Source of the DNA: Stutzerimonas azotifigens DSM 17556
GTDB lineage: Bacteria > Pseudomonadota > Gammaproteobacteria > Pseudomonadales > Pseudomonadaceae
NCBI RefSeq assembly: GCF_000425625.1
Contig: NZ_KE384413.1
Coordinates: 6,205-70,204, forward strand
DNA length: 64,000 bases
Reading direction: 5' to 3'
A model generated the notes under the pieces. It ran no database searches and was not told the origin of the DNA. It saw nothing but the letters and a program-made list of their open reading frames with translations. Shown one piece after another: positions 15,319-24,452 of the stretch. The first letter of the stretch is position 1, and every line of letters begins with the position of its first letter. The position numbers and the translations under genes were made by a program.

Positions 15319-17907
15319 TTACTGCAGGAGGCTGAGCACCGAGGACGGCAGCTGGTTGGCCTGCGCCAGCACCGAGGTGGAGGCCTGCTGCAGGGTCTGC
15401 TGCTTGGCCAGTTCGGCGGTCTCGGCGGCGAAGTCCACGTCCTGGATGCGGCTGCGCGCCGACGAGGCGTTCTCCGCAATGTTCTGCAGGTTGGAGACAG
15501 TGCTGTCGAAACGGTTCTGCACCGCACCGAGCTTGGCCCGCTCGCTGTCGATCTGCTGCATGGCGCCGTCCAGCACCTGGATGGCGGTCTGCGCGCCTTC
15601 GGCGGTGTTGATGTCCAGGTTGCTGACGGTGGTGTCCTGGGTGACGGCGGTATTGCTGCCGGTAGTCAGGCCGAGCGCTTCGAGACCGGTACCAGCCGCG
15701 CCATCGGCGACGGTGAAGTCCTTGTCGGAGGACAGCACCAGAGCCCCATCCTTCACACTCGCAGTGACGCCGGTGCTGGCGGTGTTGATGGAGGTGACGA
15801 TGCTCTCCATGTCGCTGCCGGCGGCGAGCTTCACTTCCGTACCGTTAAGGGTCACGGACGTAGCCGAGTCAAGCTTGGCGCCGGTGGTGCCCGCGGTGAG
15901 GCCCAGCTTGGCCAGGGAGCCTGCGGTGTCGTTCGACAGCTCGATGGCCTTGCCGTCAGCCGAGGTCAGCTCCAGGCGCCCGTCTTTGACCGAAGCGGTG
16001 ACGCCGGTCTTGTCGGCGCTCTGGTTCAGCTTGTCGGCGATTGCCTGAGCGTCCGTACCATCCTTCAGAGTGATGGTTTCACCATTGAGCTTGATGGAGG
16101 CATCGCCAGACAGCTTGCCATCGGTAGCGCTGGCTGGAGCACCCGCTACACGGGTGATGCCGCCGTTGTTGGCGGAAAGACCCAGCACACCGAAGCCGCC
16201 ATTGTCACCCTGAGCGATCTCGAAGCTGTCGGCGGAACTGAGCTTGATACTGGTGTAAGTATTACCGCCATCTGCAGAAACCTTCTCAGCAGTCACACCG
16301 CTGCCAGCAGCGTTGATCTTGTCGATCACGCTGTCGATGGATTCATCCTCGGACAGGCTGATCGTCTTGCCATTGATAGTCAGCTGGTCGTCGCCGTCGG
16401 TGGGAGCAATGAAGGCGAATACCTGCTCAGCATTTTTGGCGGTGGCGACTTCGGTGGTGCCCTTGGTCAGGCCAAGATCGGTAAGAACTGCGCTATCACC
16501 GTCGACGGAAATGTCGGAGGTGGAAGTAAAAGTCAGCTTGCCGCCGGTAGCGTCGGCTTTAATATCCAGGCCAGCATCGTTGATGCGTGCCGCAACGTCA
16601 CTCAGCGAGTCACCCTTGAGTAGGGAAATCTCGGTGCCATTGAGCTTGAAGCTGGTATTAGCTTTAGTGAAACCATTGGTGGCATCAAAGGTACTGGTAC
16701 TTACCACCGAGCCCGAGACTTTTGCCTGACCTGCGGTCGAGGCCTCGTAAATGGCGCCGGCGCCAGTAATCCCTACCGCGCCAGCCGCGTTACCGTCAAC
16801 AGTGATATCGCCCTTGGCTTCGAGTTTGAGCTGCCCATCCTCGATGCTGGCGGTCACACCGCTGTCGCTGCTCTTGTCATTGATCCGGGCGACGACGTCC
16901 TTCAGCTCATCCCCGGCCTGCAGGGTGATATCGGTCGCTGCGTAGCCCGTCGCATTGATCGTCAGCGTATCGGCAGTGGATGCCACGATGCCGCCGGCAT
17001 TAAAGCCCGTCCCGGTGACGCTTGCACGGCCACTGGCAGCCACGGCGTAGCTGTTGGAATCCGAAGTAAAGCCGATGGCGCTGCCGTTGGCGACCTCGAT
17101 GCTCTGGCTGGAAGTCAGAACCAGCTTGCCGTTGTCCTTGCTGGCGGTGACGCCGGTATAGTCCTTTTGGTCATTGATCGCACTAATGGCGGCATCGATG
17201 TCATCACCACTAGCAAGCGCGATACCAATGCCATTGATATTGACCGAACTGTTCGCAGTCGGAGCGGTATAGGTACTGCCGGTCAGGCTGACCGGATCGG
17301 TGCTGTTGCCGTTGGCGGCGCCGATCGACGAGCCGGTGACCGAGGCGGTCATGCCCTTCTGCGCACCACCGACGCTGGAGGCGATGCTGTAAGCGCCCTT
17401 CAGATCCTTCGCCGCTACACCACTCAAGCTAAACGAAACGGTCTGGTTGGCATTGGCGCCGATCTGGAAGCTGGTGCTGCCGAAGCTGCCGTCCAGCAGG
17501 TTCTTGCCACCGAAGGAGGTGGTGCTGGCGATACGGGTCAGTTCGCCGGACAGGGCGGTGAATTCCTGCTGCAGGGAGGCGCGGTCTTCGTCGCTGTTGG
17601 AGCCGTTGGCCGACTGCAGGGCCAGTTCGCGCATGCGCTGCAGGATGTTGGTGGATTCCTGCATGGCGCCTTCGGCGGTCTGGGCGATGGAGATGCCGTC
17701 GTTGGCGTTCTTCACCGCGGTGTTCAGGCCGCTGATCTGGCTGGTCAGGCGGTTGGAGATCTGCAGACCGGCGGCGTCGTCCTTGGCGCTGTTGATCTTC
17801 AGGCCGCTGGACAGGCGCTCCATGGAGTCGCCCAGCTTGCTGGCGGCGGTGTTCAGGTTCTTCTGAACGTTCAGGGAAGTGATGTTGCTGTTGACGGTCA
17901 GGGCCAT
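15319..17907 (-). CDS. fliC: flagellin FliC, giant form with repeated flagellin_IN modules
   Basis: The 862-residue flagellin has standard ends: the D0/D1 N-terminus ([20 protein letters not shown] to about residue 180, with [20 protein letters not shown]) and C-terminus (about 760-862, ending [13 protein letters not shown]). Usual Pseudomonas flagellins have roughly 390-490 residues. The extra length is a central array of about six flagellin_IN-like modules of 80-90 residues, each with a beta strand of the type xLNGTEIxL, a turn with DGDSxxxVxxxIN, then GVTASxxDGxLxL. Examples begin [64 protein letters not shown] and [16 protein letters not shown]. They would form a thick surface-exposed domain. 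A sigma-28 promoter and a leader hairpin precede it. Confidence 0.95.
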   Translation of the reverse strand: MALTVNSNITSLNVQKNLNTAASKLGDSMERLSSGLKINSAKDDAAGLQISNRLTSQISGLNTAVKNANDGISIAQTAEGAMQESTNILQRMRELALQSANGSNSDEDRASLQQEFTALSGELTRIASTTSFGGKNLLDGSFGSTSFQIGANANQTVSFSLSGVAAKDLKGAYSIASSVGGAQKGMTASVTGSSIGAANGNSTDPVSLTGSTYTAPTANSSVNINGIGIALASGDDIDAAISAINDQKDYTGVTASKDNGKLVLTSSQSIEVANGSAIGFTSDSNSYAVAASGRASVTGTGFNAGGIVASTADTLTINATGYAATDITLQAGDELKDVVARINDKSSDSGVTASIEDGQLKLEAKGDITVDGNAAGAVGITGAGAIYEASTAGQAKVSGSVVSTSTFDATNGFTKANTSFKLNGTEISLLKGDSLSDVAARINDAGLDIKADATGGKLTFTSTSDISVDGDSAVLTDLGLTKGTTEVATAKNAEQVFAFIAPTDGDDQLTINGKTISLSEDESIDSVIDKINAAGSGVTAEKVSADGGNTYTSIKLSSADSFEIAQGDNGGFGVLGLSANNGGITRVAGAPASATDGKLSGDASIKLNGETITLKDGTDAQAIADKLNQSADKTGVTASVKDGRLELTSADGKAIELSNDTAGSLAKLGLTAGTTGAKLDSATSVTLNGTEVKLAAGSDMESIVTSINTASTGVTASVKDGALVLSSDKDFTVADGAAGTGLEALGLTTGSNTAVTQDTTVSNLDINTAEGAQTAIQVLDGAMQQIDSERAKLGAVQNRFDSTVSNLQNIAENASSARSRIQDVDFAAETAELAKQQTLQQASTSVLAQANQLPSSVLSLLQ

Positions 17908-17913
17908 GATGCT

Positions 17914-17927
17914 GTCCTCCAGAGGAC
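17914..17927 (-). promoter_or_regulatory. fliC leader hairpin over the ribosome binding site (candidate RsmA site)
   Basis: On the minus strand GTCCTCTGGAGGAC is a perfect palindrome that contains the ribosome binding site GGAGG, 8 bases before the fliC ATG. A fold with loop CTGG places a GGA at the loop edge, as in RsmA/CsrA target hairpins. A second stem (TGCCTGAG with CTCAGGCA, 17937-17978) lies upstream in the leader. RsmA binding is inference; rsmA is encoded at 61842-62027. Confidence 0.5.
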
Positions 17928-18001
17928 TCTAGTGTTTGCCTGAGCTTGCGACCCTCGGGGCTGGCTCTCTCAGGCACCCATGAAGTTCGCGTTCGATCTC
18001 C

Positions 18002-18028
18002 TTATCGGCGCGGAGCCGGGAAGCTTTA
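18002..18028 (-). promoter_or_regulatory. sigma-28 (FliA) promoter of fliC
   Basis: On the minus strand TAAAGCTT and GCCGATAA are separated by 11 bases, a near-perfect FliA promoter, about 95 bases before the fliC start codon. Confidence 0.85.
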
Positions 18029-18319
18029 GGCGAATCCATGAGGTTTTTTCGCCTTGGCTTGACAGCCCTCACACCTCGGCGCGCCGGGGTTTCCGGAGGA
18101 AACGAACCCGCGCCACCTGAGAGGGTTATCGGCCGTCTGGAAGAAACTTGAGGGCAAAGTGCCTTTATTGTCGAAACCGGCGTCGGGGCGCGGTGTACCG
18201 GTAGCGGTGCCTGGCAGACGGCCGGGCGCGAGCTCCCGCCCGATGTCGGCTCCGCCGCAGGCGCCAGGAGCCCCGCGACCGAGCCGTTGCGACGGCTACC
18301 CAAGCAGGCTCGACAGCCC

Positions 18320-19147
18320 CTAGACCAGCTCCTGCACGAGGTTCTGGTAGACCACGCTCATCAGCGCCAGGCGTTCCTGCTCGCTGAGGTCGATGAACTC
18401 GAGCCCGGTGGTGCACGGAGCCTGATGCGTCGATTCGGGCTGGAAGGTCCGCACCACCGCGCGCAGGCTCAGGTAGATGTCCATGCCGCCGGGCTGGACA
18501 CGAAAGGAGAGCCTGACCTCGTCGCCGATGGCGGCAATGGCCCCGGCACTGAGCACCCGCGCGCCGCCCATGCTGAGGTCGGCGACACGCCCGGCGACAT
18601 TGCCGCTCGCACCGCCAATGGCGGTCACCAGGTCTACCCGGGTACGCGCGGACTTGCGGATACGGGTGGACTGCACCGTTTCCGGGTAGGCCAGGTGCAG
18701 GTAGGGAAAGGGGCTGAGCTGCGTCTTGAGCACGCGGGTACGGTAGGCCAGCGCATCCTGCCCGACGAAACCGCGAACGAGAAAGACCTGCCCCTCGCGG
18801 ACGAACAGCAGCTTGCCGTTGATAGCGGGCGCGGTTACCAGCAGGCTCACCGGGGCCAGATGCCCGACGACCTTGACCATGTGGCGCTCGCTCGGGGTAT
18901 CCCACGGTTGGATCTGCAGGTTGTCGCCGGGTTGCAGCTGCAAACGCGGCGCGGCCGGCTTGCTCGCCGCCTCGTCCTCGGCCGCCGGGTCGCGATAAAG
19001 CCCGCGCGCCAGCAGTTCGTCCAGCCCCTGGGCGTCCGCTATGACCTCGCCGGGGCGAAACAGCGGTCGACCTTCCGCGTCGAACAGGGTGCAGGCCAGT
19101 GGGGTGCCGATCTCGACTTGCTCTTTGTGCACGGGAATCAGAGCCAT
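18320..19147 (-). CDS. YcgR-type PilZ domain protein (c-di-GMP effector)
   Basis: The 275-residue protein has a C-terminal PilZ domain (about 155-270) with the c-di-GMP-binding motifs RKSAR (RxxxR) and DLSMGG (DxSxxG), preceded by a YcgR-like beta domain (about 75-150). The first 60 residues hold an extra segment with LRP-like GTPLACTLFDAEGRPLFRPG. It lies between flgL and fliC, which suggests a role as a flagellar brake or regulator responding to c-di-GMP. Start 19147 was preferred to one 33 bases upstream since homologue-like MALIPVHKEQVEIG starts there. FlgZ (35137-35883) is a second PilZ protein of the block. Confidence 0.82.
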   Translation of the reverse strand: MALIPVHKEQVEIGTPLACTLFDAEGRPLFRPGEVIADAQGLDELLARGLYRDPAAEDEAASKPAAPRLQLQPGDNLQIQPWDTPSERHMVKVVGHLAPVSLLVTAPAINGKLLFVREGQVFLVRGFVGQDALAYRTRVLKTQLSPFPYLHLAYPETVQSTRIRKSARTRVDLVTAIGGASGNVAGRVADLSMGGARVLSAGAIAAIGDEVRLSFRVQPGGMDIYLSLRAVVRTFQPESTHQAPCTTGLEFIDLSEQERLALMSVVYQNLVQELV

Positions 19148-19338
19148 ACGGCGCGCTCCAGAAGGACGAGCAGCGAACATAGCAGCGCCCAGGCGACGGC
19201 GCTATGGCTATATGCCATTACGGCGCACTACCGGAAGGCGGCCTCCCCTTGCCCGCCGCGCCTGCCCGAGCGCATCCACCGGCCCGAGACGCGTGCGCCG
19301 CCGACGGTTGCCAGCGCCCGACAGGCACCGCCCTTCCA

Positions 19339-21240
19339 TCACATGCGGTCGAACAGGCTCAGCTGGCTGATCTTCACGAATGCCATTTGTGCCGCTTCGA
19401 GAATGGTCTGCTGCAGGTTCAACTGGGTAATGGCCTCCACCGGATCCATGTCGCGGATAGCTGACTGGATGCTCTCGTTGTTGATCTGCAGGCTCTCGTT
19501 CTCGGTCGTCAGCGATTCGATGGCGTTGAGCCTGGCGCCCACCGAGGAGCGCACTGAGGAGACCTGGTTCGCGCCGTTGTCCAGGTTGGCGATGGCATTG
19601 GCGATCTGGTTGCGCTGCTCGATCCCGGCGGCCTCGTTGCCGTCGGTGGGCACCAGCAGCGCCTGGCGCAGGGTGGAAACCGTGTCGAGGATGCTCTGGG
19701 TGCCCTGGCTCCTGGCGCCCACGGAGAACTGGTCGCCCGCCTGTGGTGTGTCGCTGAAGGTGAGGGTCAGGCCGTAGGCGGAGATTTCGGCATTGTCGGC
19801 ACCGTATTGGCCGGTGATGATCGTCCTGCCGCCCGAGACCAACGAATACTGCAACGTGCCGTCGTCGTCACTGAACACCACCTCGAAGCCCGCCGCTGGA
19901 ATGGCGGACAGGCTGCCCGTGGCGCTCATGCTCACGGAAGCGCCGCTGGGGTTGCCCGCCTTGGCAATGACGTTCGGCCCGCTGCTCTGCGCGCCGATGT
20001 CGAAGGTGTAGCCGGCCAGAGCCTCGTCCAGATCGGTGCCCGCCGGCAGGTCGCGGGTGAGGCCGTCGAGGGTGAACTCCACGCCACGGAAGGTGAAGCG
20101 GGTGCCGCCGTCGACGCTCGGGTCATAATGCCCGCTGTAGGCCGCGGTATTCGACAGGCCGCCATCGGCATTACGCGGATAGATGGCAAAGCTGCTGCCG
20201 TCGATGATCTGGAGCTGATAACTGCTGCCGGCGAACTCGTTGGCGTAGGCGTAGCTGTCCACCACCCGCCCCTGGGACAGGGTGAGCGCCTGCTCCTCGG
20301 CGCCGAAGGTGAAGGATTGGCCGGCGAGCGCCGCACCGATAGTGTCGGTATCGTCCCCTTCGGCATAGCTGAGGTCGAGCTTAAGCGAAACGCCATTCAC
20401 TTGGATGCTGGTCGAGCCGGCGTCGTCAAGGTCCAGCGTACCGACCAGGTCATCGTCTGCATCGGACACCAGGTTACCGCTGGCGTCGAACACGCTGTAG
20501 GCACCCTCGACGCCGATCTCGATTCGATAAGGCTGGCCCGCCTGGAAGTCAGCGTACTGGTCCGGGCCCGTCACCACCGGGCGTGCGGCGGTCAGGCGCT
20601 GGGCCTGGCCTTCCGGCAAGGTGGTGGTCGCCATGGCCAGGGTCGTGGAGCTCAGGCTGGTCTGCGTGGCAGAGGCATTGGCGATGTTGTAGAAGGTATT
20701 GAAGCCACTGTCGTTGGTGGCCAGCGTCATGCCGTCGGTGACCTGCAGCTTGAGCTGGTTCTGGTCGCCCTGGTAGCTGTAGCTGCCGTCGGCATTCTTC
20801 ACGAACGGCTGCGTGCCGCTGTTCGCACCGGCGAAAATGTATTGGCCGTTGACGTCCTGGCTGTTCATCAATCCCAGCAGCTGCGCCTCGATCTGCTCCA
20901 GCTCATCGGCGACGGCCTTGCGGTCGGCGTCGCCATAACTGCCGTTGTTGACGCCCAGCGCCAGCTCGCGGGCACGCTGCAACACGTTGCCGATGGTGCC
21001 CAGGGTGGCGTCTTCCTGCTTCAGGGTGTCTTCGGCGCTGCCCAGGTTCTTCGCGTACTGCTCGAGCCGTGCGCTTTGCTGCTCAAGCTGCAGCAGCCGC
21101 GCGGCGCCCACTGGATCGTCCGCGGCGGTCTGGATGCGCTTGCCGCTGGAAATCTGCTCGTAGGCCTTGTTGACGTTCGAATAGATACGCTGCTGGCTCG
21201 AGAGGCCGCCATTGTATATCTGCGATGTGGAGACGCGCAT
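19339..21240 (-). CDS. flgL: flagellar hook-associated protein 3 FlgL, enlarged
   Basis: The 633-residue HAP3 junction protein connects the hook to the filament. It begins MRVSTSQIYNGGLSSQQRIY, has the helical KAYEQISSGKRIQTAADDPV and ends in the flagellin-like C-terminus (ITQLNLQQTILEAAQMAFVK then ISQLSLFDRM). It is longer than the roughly 440 residues of P. aeruginosa FlgL; the excess is in the central beta-rich region (about 210-500). It follows flgK by 15 bases. The enlarged variable domain parallels the enlarged flagellin. Confidence 0.93.
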   Translation of the reverse strand: MRVSTSQIYNGGLSSQQRIYSNVNKAYEQISSGKRIQTAADDPVGAARLLQLEQQSARLEQYAKNLGSAEDTLKQEDATLGTIGNVLQRARELALGVNNGSYGDADRKAVADELEQIEAQLLGLMNSQDVNGQYIFAGANSGTQPFVKNADGSYSYQGDQNQLKLQVTDGMTLATNDSGFNTFYNIANASATQTSLSSTTLAMATTTLPEGQAQRLTAARPVVTGPDQYADFQAGQPYRIEIGVEGAYSVFDASGNLVSDADDDLVGTLDLDDAGSTSIQVNGVSLKLDLSYAEGDDTDTIGAALAGQSFTFGAEEQALTLSQGRVVDSYAYANEFAGSSYQLQIIDGSSFAIYPRNADGGLSNTAAYSGHYDPSVDGGTRFTFRGVEFTLDGLTRDLPAGTDLDEALAGYTFDIGAQSSGPNVIAKAGNPSGASVSMSATGSLSAIPAAGFEVVFSDDDGTLQYSLVSGGRTIITGQYGADNAEISAYGLTLTFSDTPQAGDQFSVGARSQGTQSILDTVSTLRQALLVPTDGNEAAGIEQRNQIANAIANLDNGANQVSSVRSSVGARLNAIESLTTENESLQINNESIQSAIRDMDPVEAITQLNLQQTILEAAQMAFVKISQLSLFDRM

Positions 21241-21255
21241 AACAACCTCGGACTA

Positions 21256-23259
21256 TCAGATCGAACTGAGCAGGGTGTCGAAGATGCTTTGCGCCACCTT
21301 GATGACCTGCGCAGAAGCGTTGTAGTACTGCTGAAACTTGATCAGGTTAGCGGCTTCCTCGTCCAGGTTCACGCCGGAAACCGACTCACGTGCGGCATTG
21401 GCCTGGGTCAGTACCGCATCCGTGGCGGTACCGTCCAGTTTGGCCTGAGACGAAATGGCGCCGATGCTGCTGACCAGTTGGCCATAGTCGTCGCCGAAGC
21501 TTTGCGCGCCACCGACCGTCTTCGCCGTCTGCAGGCCGATCAGCGCCAGGGCGTTGCGGTTGTCGCTGCTGTTGGCGCCGGTGCGACTCAGGGTAAAGCT
21601 GTCGCCATTGGCCGGCGTGCCGGAGAACGGGATTTCCAGAGTGAAGTCATCATTGTCGCCAGCCGCGGATCCCTCGACAGTAAGGATCAACTTGCCGTCG
21701 GCGACGGTCCCCGAAGCGAGGCTCGAGCCTTCGGGATCGGAGCCATAGACGCTGAAGGTGGACGCGTCGGTGAACACCAGCTTCACCGGCAGCGCCCCGT
21801 CCAGCACCGCCTGACGGGTTGCATCCAGCGTGCTGCTCACCACCGGCTCGCCGATGACGCCCGAGCCGACGTTACCGGACGTGGCCTCGGCCTTGACCGG
21901 CGAGGCCAGGGCCAGGGCCCTGGCATCGGTCTGGGTTACGCTCAGCGCCGCTGCCGCGCCGCGCGTGGGCTGCAGGCTGATCTTCTCGTCGCTGGCGGGG
22001 GTACTGCTGAGGGTGACGGTGAACCCCTGGTCGACACCCTTGGCATCCTGCAACGACAGCGATCCAGCAGCATCGACGGTGACGCTCATCTGCGCGCCAT
22101 CGCTCAGCCGCTTGGCGCTATAGGCTCCCGTGCCGCTGTCGTACTGCAGGCTGTAATCGCTGGCCTGGATGAGCGATGAGTCGGTGATCGACAACATGCC
22201 TGTGACCGGAGCCTGGGTCGGATCGCTCGGCGAACCGCTGGAAGACACCCGCTGCGCCTGCAGCTCGCTGCTGTTGATGTCGGCGAAAAGGTTCGAACCC
22301 CAGTCACCGTTCAGGTCCACACCCTGGCCCAGCTGGCCGTTGAGCTGGTCGGCCAGCACCAGCGCCAGGCGGTTCACCTGGGCCTGTGCCGGCGCCAGCA
22401 CTTCACTGCGATAGCGCAGCAGGCCACCTATTTCGCCACCCGAGACAACGCCGGTCACGTCGATCCGGGTGCCGCTGCCGGTGGTCAGGGCGAGCGTGGA
22501 ATTCTGGCTGTTGCCGGCCGGCGGCACCACCGACAGGCTCGAAGCGGTATTTCCCACCACCAGCGGCTGGCCGTTCCCCATGTAGACGGCGTAACCGCTG
22601 TCCTGGCTGACCACGCTGAGCGAGACCAGCTCGGAGAGCTGGCGCACCGCCTCTTCACGGGCATCGAGCAGGTCGTTGGGCGAGGCGCCGTTGGCGCTGG
22701 CCTGCATGATCGACTGGTTGTAGCCGGCGATCGCCTTGCTTAGCGAGTTGACCTCGTCGGCGCGGCTGGAGAGCTGGTCATTGACGTAGCTGGCCTGGTC
22801 CGACAGCTGGGCGGACACGCTCTGGAAACGGCCGGAAAGGGTGTTCGCCGAACTCAGGAAGAGCTGCCGCGCCGTCAGGTCGGTCGGCTGCTGGGACAGC
22901 GTCTGCAGATTGGTGAAGAAACTCGACAAGACGCTCGACAAGCCGGTGTCGGTGTTGGACAACAGCGCATCCACCTGGCTGACCTGGCTCAGAAACGTCT
23001 GCGCCTCGCTGTTGAGCGAGGTGCTGGTGCGTACCTGGGTCGTGAGGTAGTCGTTGTAGACGCGCCGGATTTCGGCCAGGCTGGTGCCGTTGCCAATGTA
23101 GTTCAGGCCGTTGAAGGCCGATGCCGGCGCGGTCTGCTGAACCGTTTGCTGGCGACTGTAGCCGGCGGTGTCGGCATTGCTGATGTTGTGCCCGGTAGTG
23201 GTCAGGGCCGCCTGGCTGGCGGTCAACCCCGACAGGCCGAGGGAAATAAGGCTAGCCAT
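21256..23259 (-). CDS. flgK: flagellar hook-associated protein 1 FlgK
   Basis: The 667-residue HAP1 protein is close to the usual Pseudomonas length. It begins MASLISLGLSGLTASQAALT with the GHNISNADTAGYSRQ motif (near residue 24) conserved in rod and hook proteins, and ends in the D0 helix SGVNLDEEAANLIKFQQYYN and AQVIKVAQSIFDTLLSSI. It overlaps flgJ by 8 bases, consistent with one flgBCDE/FGHIJKL transcript. Confidence 0.94.
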   Translation of the reverse strand: MASLISLGLSGLTASQAALTTTGHNISNADTAGYSRQQTVQQTAPASAFNGLNYIGNGTSLAEIRRVYNDYLTTQVRTSTSLNSEAQTFLSQVSQVDALLSNTDTGLSSVLSSFFTNLQTLSQQPTDLTARQLFLSSANTLSGRFQSVSAQLSDQASYVNDQLSSRADEVNSLSKAIAGYNQSIMQASANGASPNDLLDAREEAVRQLSELVSLSVVSQDSGYAVYMGNGQPLVVGNTASSLSVVPPAGNSQNSTLALTTGSGTRIDVTGVVSGGEIGGLLRYRSEVLAPAQAQVNRLALVLADQLNGQLGQGVDLNGDWGSNLFADINSSELQAQRVSSSGSPSDPTQAPVTGMLSITDSSLIQASDYSLQYDSGTGAYSAKRLSDGAQMSVTVDAAGSLSLQDAKGVDQGFTVTLSSTPASDEKISLQPTRGAAAALSVTQTDARALALASPVKAEATSGNVGSGVIGEPVVSSTLDATRQAVLDGALPVKLVFTDASTFSVYGSDPEGSSLASGTVADGKLILTVEGSAAGDNDDFTLEIPFSGTPANGDSFTLSRTGANSSDNRNALALIGLQTAKTVGGAQSFGDDYGQLVSSIGAISSQAKLDGTATDAVLTQANAARESVSGVNLDEEAANLIKFQQYYNASAQVIKVAQSIFDTLLSSI

Positions 23260-24442
23260 TGGTGCTGCTCACTCCTGCGGCCGCGATGGTCTGGTAGGTC
23301 TGCATCTGGCGAGCGATCTGGTTGATCTTGCTGGCGTAGTTCGGATCGGTCGCATAGCCGGCCTTCTGCAGTTCCCTGACGAACTGTTCGGCGCTGGTGG
23401 CACCCAGCGCATGGCGGTAGCGGCCGTTGCTCTGCAGGAAGCTCACGTAGTCGTTGAAACTGTCGCGGAACGAACCATAGCTGCGGAACGAGGCCTTTTC
23501 GGTCACGGCGGTGCCGGCGACATATTCACGCGTGTTGACTCGCATGCTGTCGCCGCCCCAGCCGTGGGCCTTGATGCCGAACAGGTTGTGGCTGCTGCGA
23601 CCATCGCCGTGCTGGATGATCGACTTGCCCCAGCCGGTTTCCAGCGCCGCCTGGGCGACCAGGTAGCGCGGCTCGACGCCGAGGCGCTGCGCGGCCTGCT
23701 CGGCCATCGGCATCATCGCCGCGACGAACGCCTCGGGGGTTTCGAAACGTTGCTTGAGGTCGGCCTGGGCCACGCCGTTGTAGGTAGCACGGGTCGGCAG
23801 CTGGCTGACCGGCATCGGGCGCGGGGCGCGATAGCCGAGGTCCACCAGCGGGCGCGGCTCACGCGTGGACGGCTGCGTCGCGCTTGCGGCCAGAGCGGCC
23901 TCTGCGCTCGCTTCGGCGGCCGGCGCTTCGGCGGCCGCCTGGCGCGGGGCCAGCCTACCAGGCAACGCCAGGCGGCGCAGGTTGAGCGCCGAACGGTCGT
24001 CGCGGCCGGCAACCCCGTCGGGCAGCGGCCTGGCCGTGTGATCGACGGCGGCGGTCGGCACCGCGTCGGCCGCCGTCTGCGCGAAGGGATTCGGCCGATC
24101 GCCGCCGGTCTTGTCCTTGGCCATCTGCCGTACCAGCATGTCGGCCAGCCCGATGCCCCCACCCTGCTTCGACAGGGTCACCGACAGTTGCTGATCGTAC
24201 ATGTCCTGATACTGCTTGGTGGTCTCGCTCTGGGTCAGATCGCTGCCTTCTGACAACACCGCGTTGGCCGAGCGCATCGACTTGAGCATCTGGTTCAGGA
24301 ACAGCGATTCGAACTCCTGGGCCACCTTGCGGACATTGGCCTCGCTGTCGCGATCCTTGCCCTTGAGCTGGCTCAGGCGATTGATATCGGTGTAGGCGCC
24401 GCTGTCGACGACGTTGCGCACACTGCCCAGTTGCGAGTCCAT
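23252..24442 (-). CDS. flgJ: flagellar rod-assembly protein / peptidoglycan hydrolase FlgJ
   Basis: The 396-residue protein is dual-domain. The N-terminal rod-capping part (about 1-105) has FESLFLNQMLKSMRSANAVL, and the C-terminal glucosaminidase domain (about 235-390) has the catalytic segment ALETGWGKSIIQHGDGRSSH then NLFGIKAHG. It opens the peptidoglycan so that the rod can pass. A low-complexity Ala-rich linker lies at about 170-200. The length agrees with P. aeruginosa FlgJ (about 400). Confidence 0.94.
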   Translation of the reverse strand: MDSQLGSVRNVVDSGAYTDINRLSQLKGKDRDSEANVRKVAQEFESLFLNQMLKSMRSANAVLSEGSDLTQSETTKQYQDMYDQQLSVTLSKQGGGIGLADMLVRQMAKDKTGGDRPNPFAQTAADAVPTAAVDHTARPLPDGVAGRDDRSALNLRRLALPGRLAPRQAAAEAPAAEASAEAALAASATQPSTREPRPLVDLGYRAPRPMPVSQLPTRATYNGVAQADLKQRFETPEAFVAAMMPMAEQAAQRLGVEPRYLVAQAALETGWGKSIIQHGDGRSSHNLFGIKAHGWGGDSMRVNTREYVAGTAVTEKASFRSYGSFRDSFNDYVSFLQSNGRYRHALGATSAEQFVRELQKAGYATDPNYASKINQIARQMQTYQTIAAAGVSSTNG

Positions 24443-24452
24443 GGAAACCTCG

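Noticed and set aside
19807-22179. 790-codon plus-strand frame opposite flgL and flgK
   Set aside because: It is the antisense of two well-supported flagellar genes and has the biased composition of a shadow frame.
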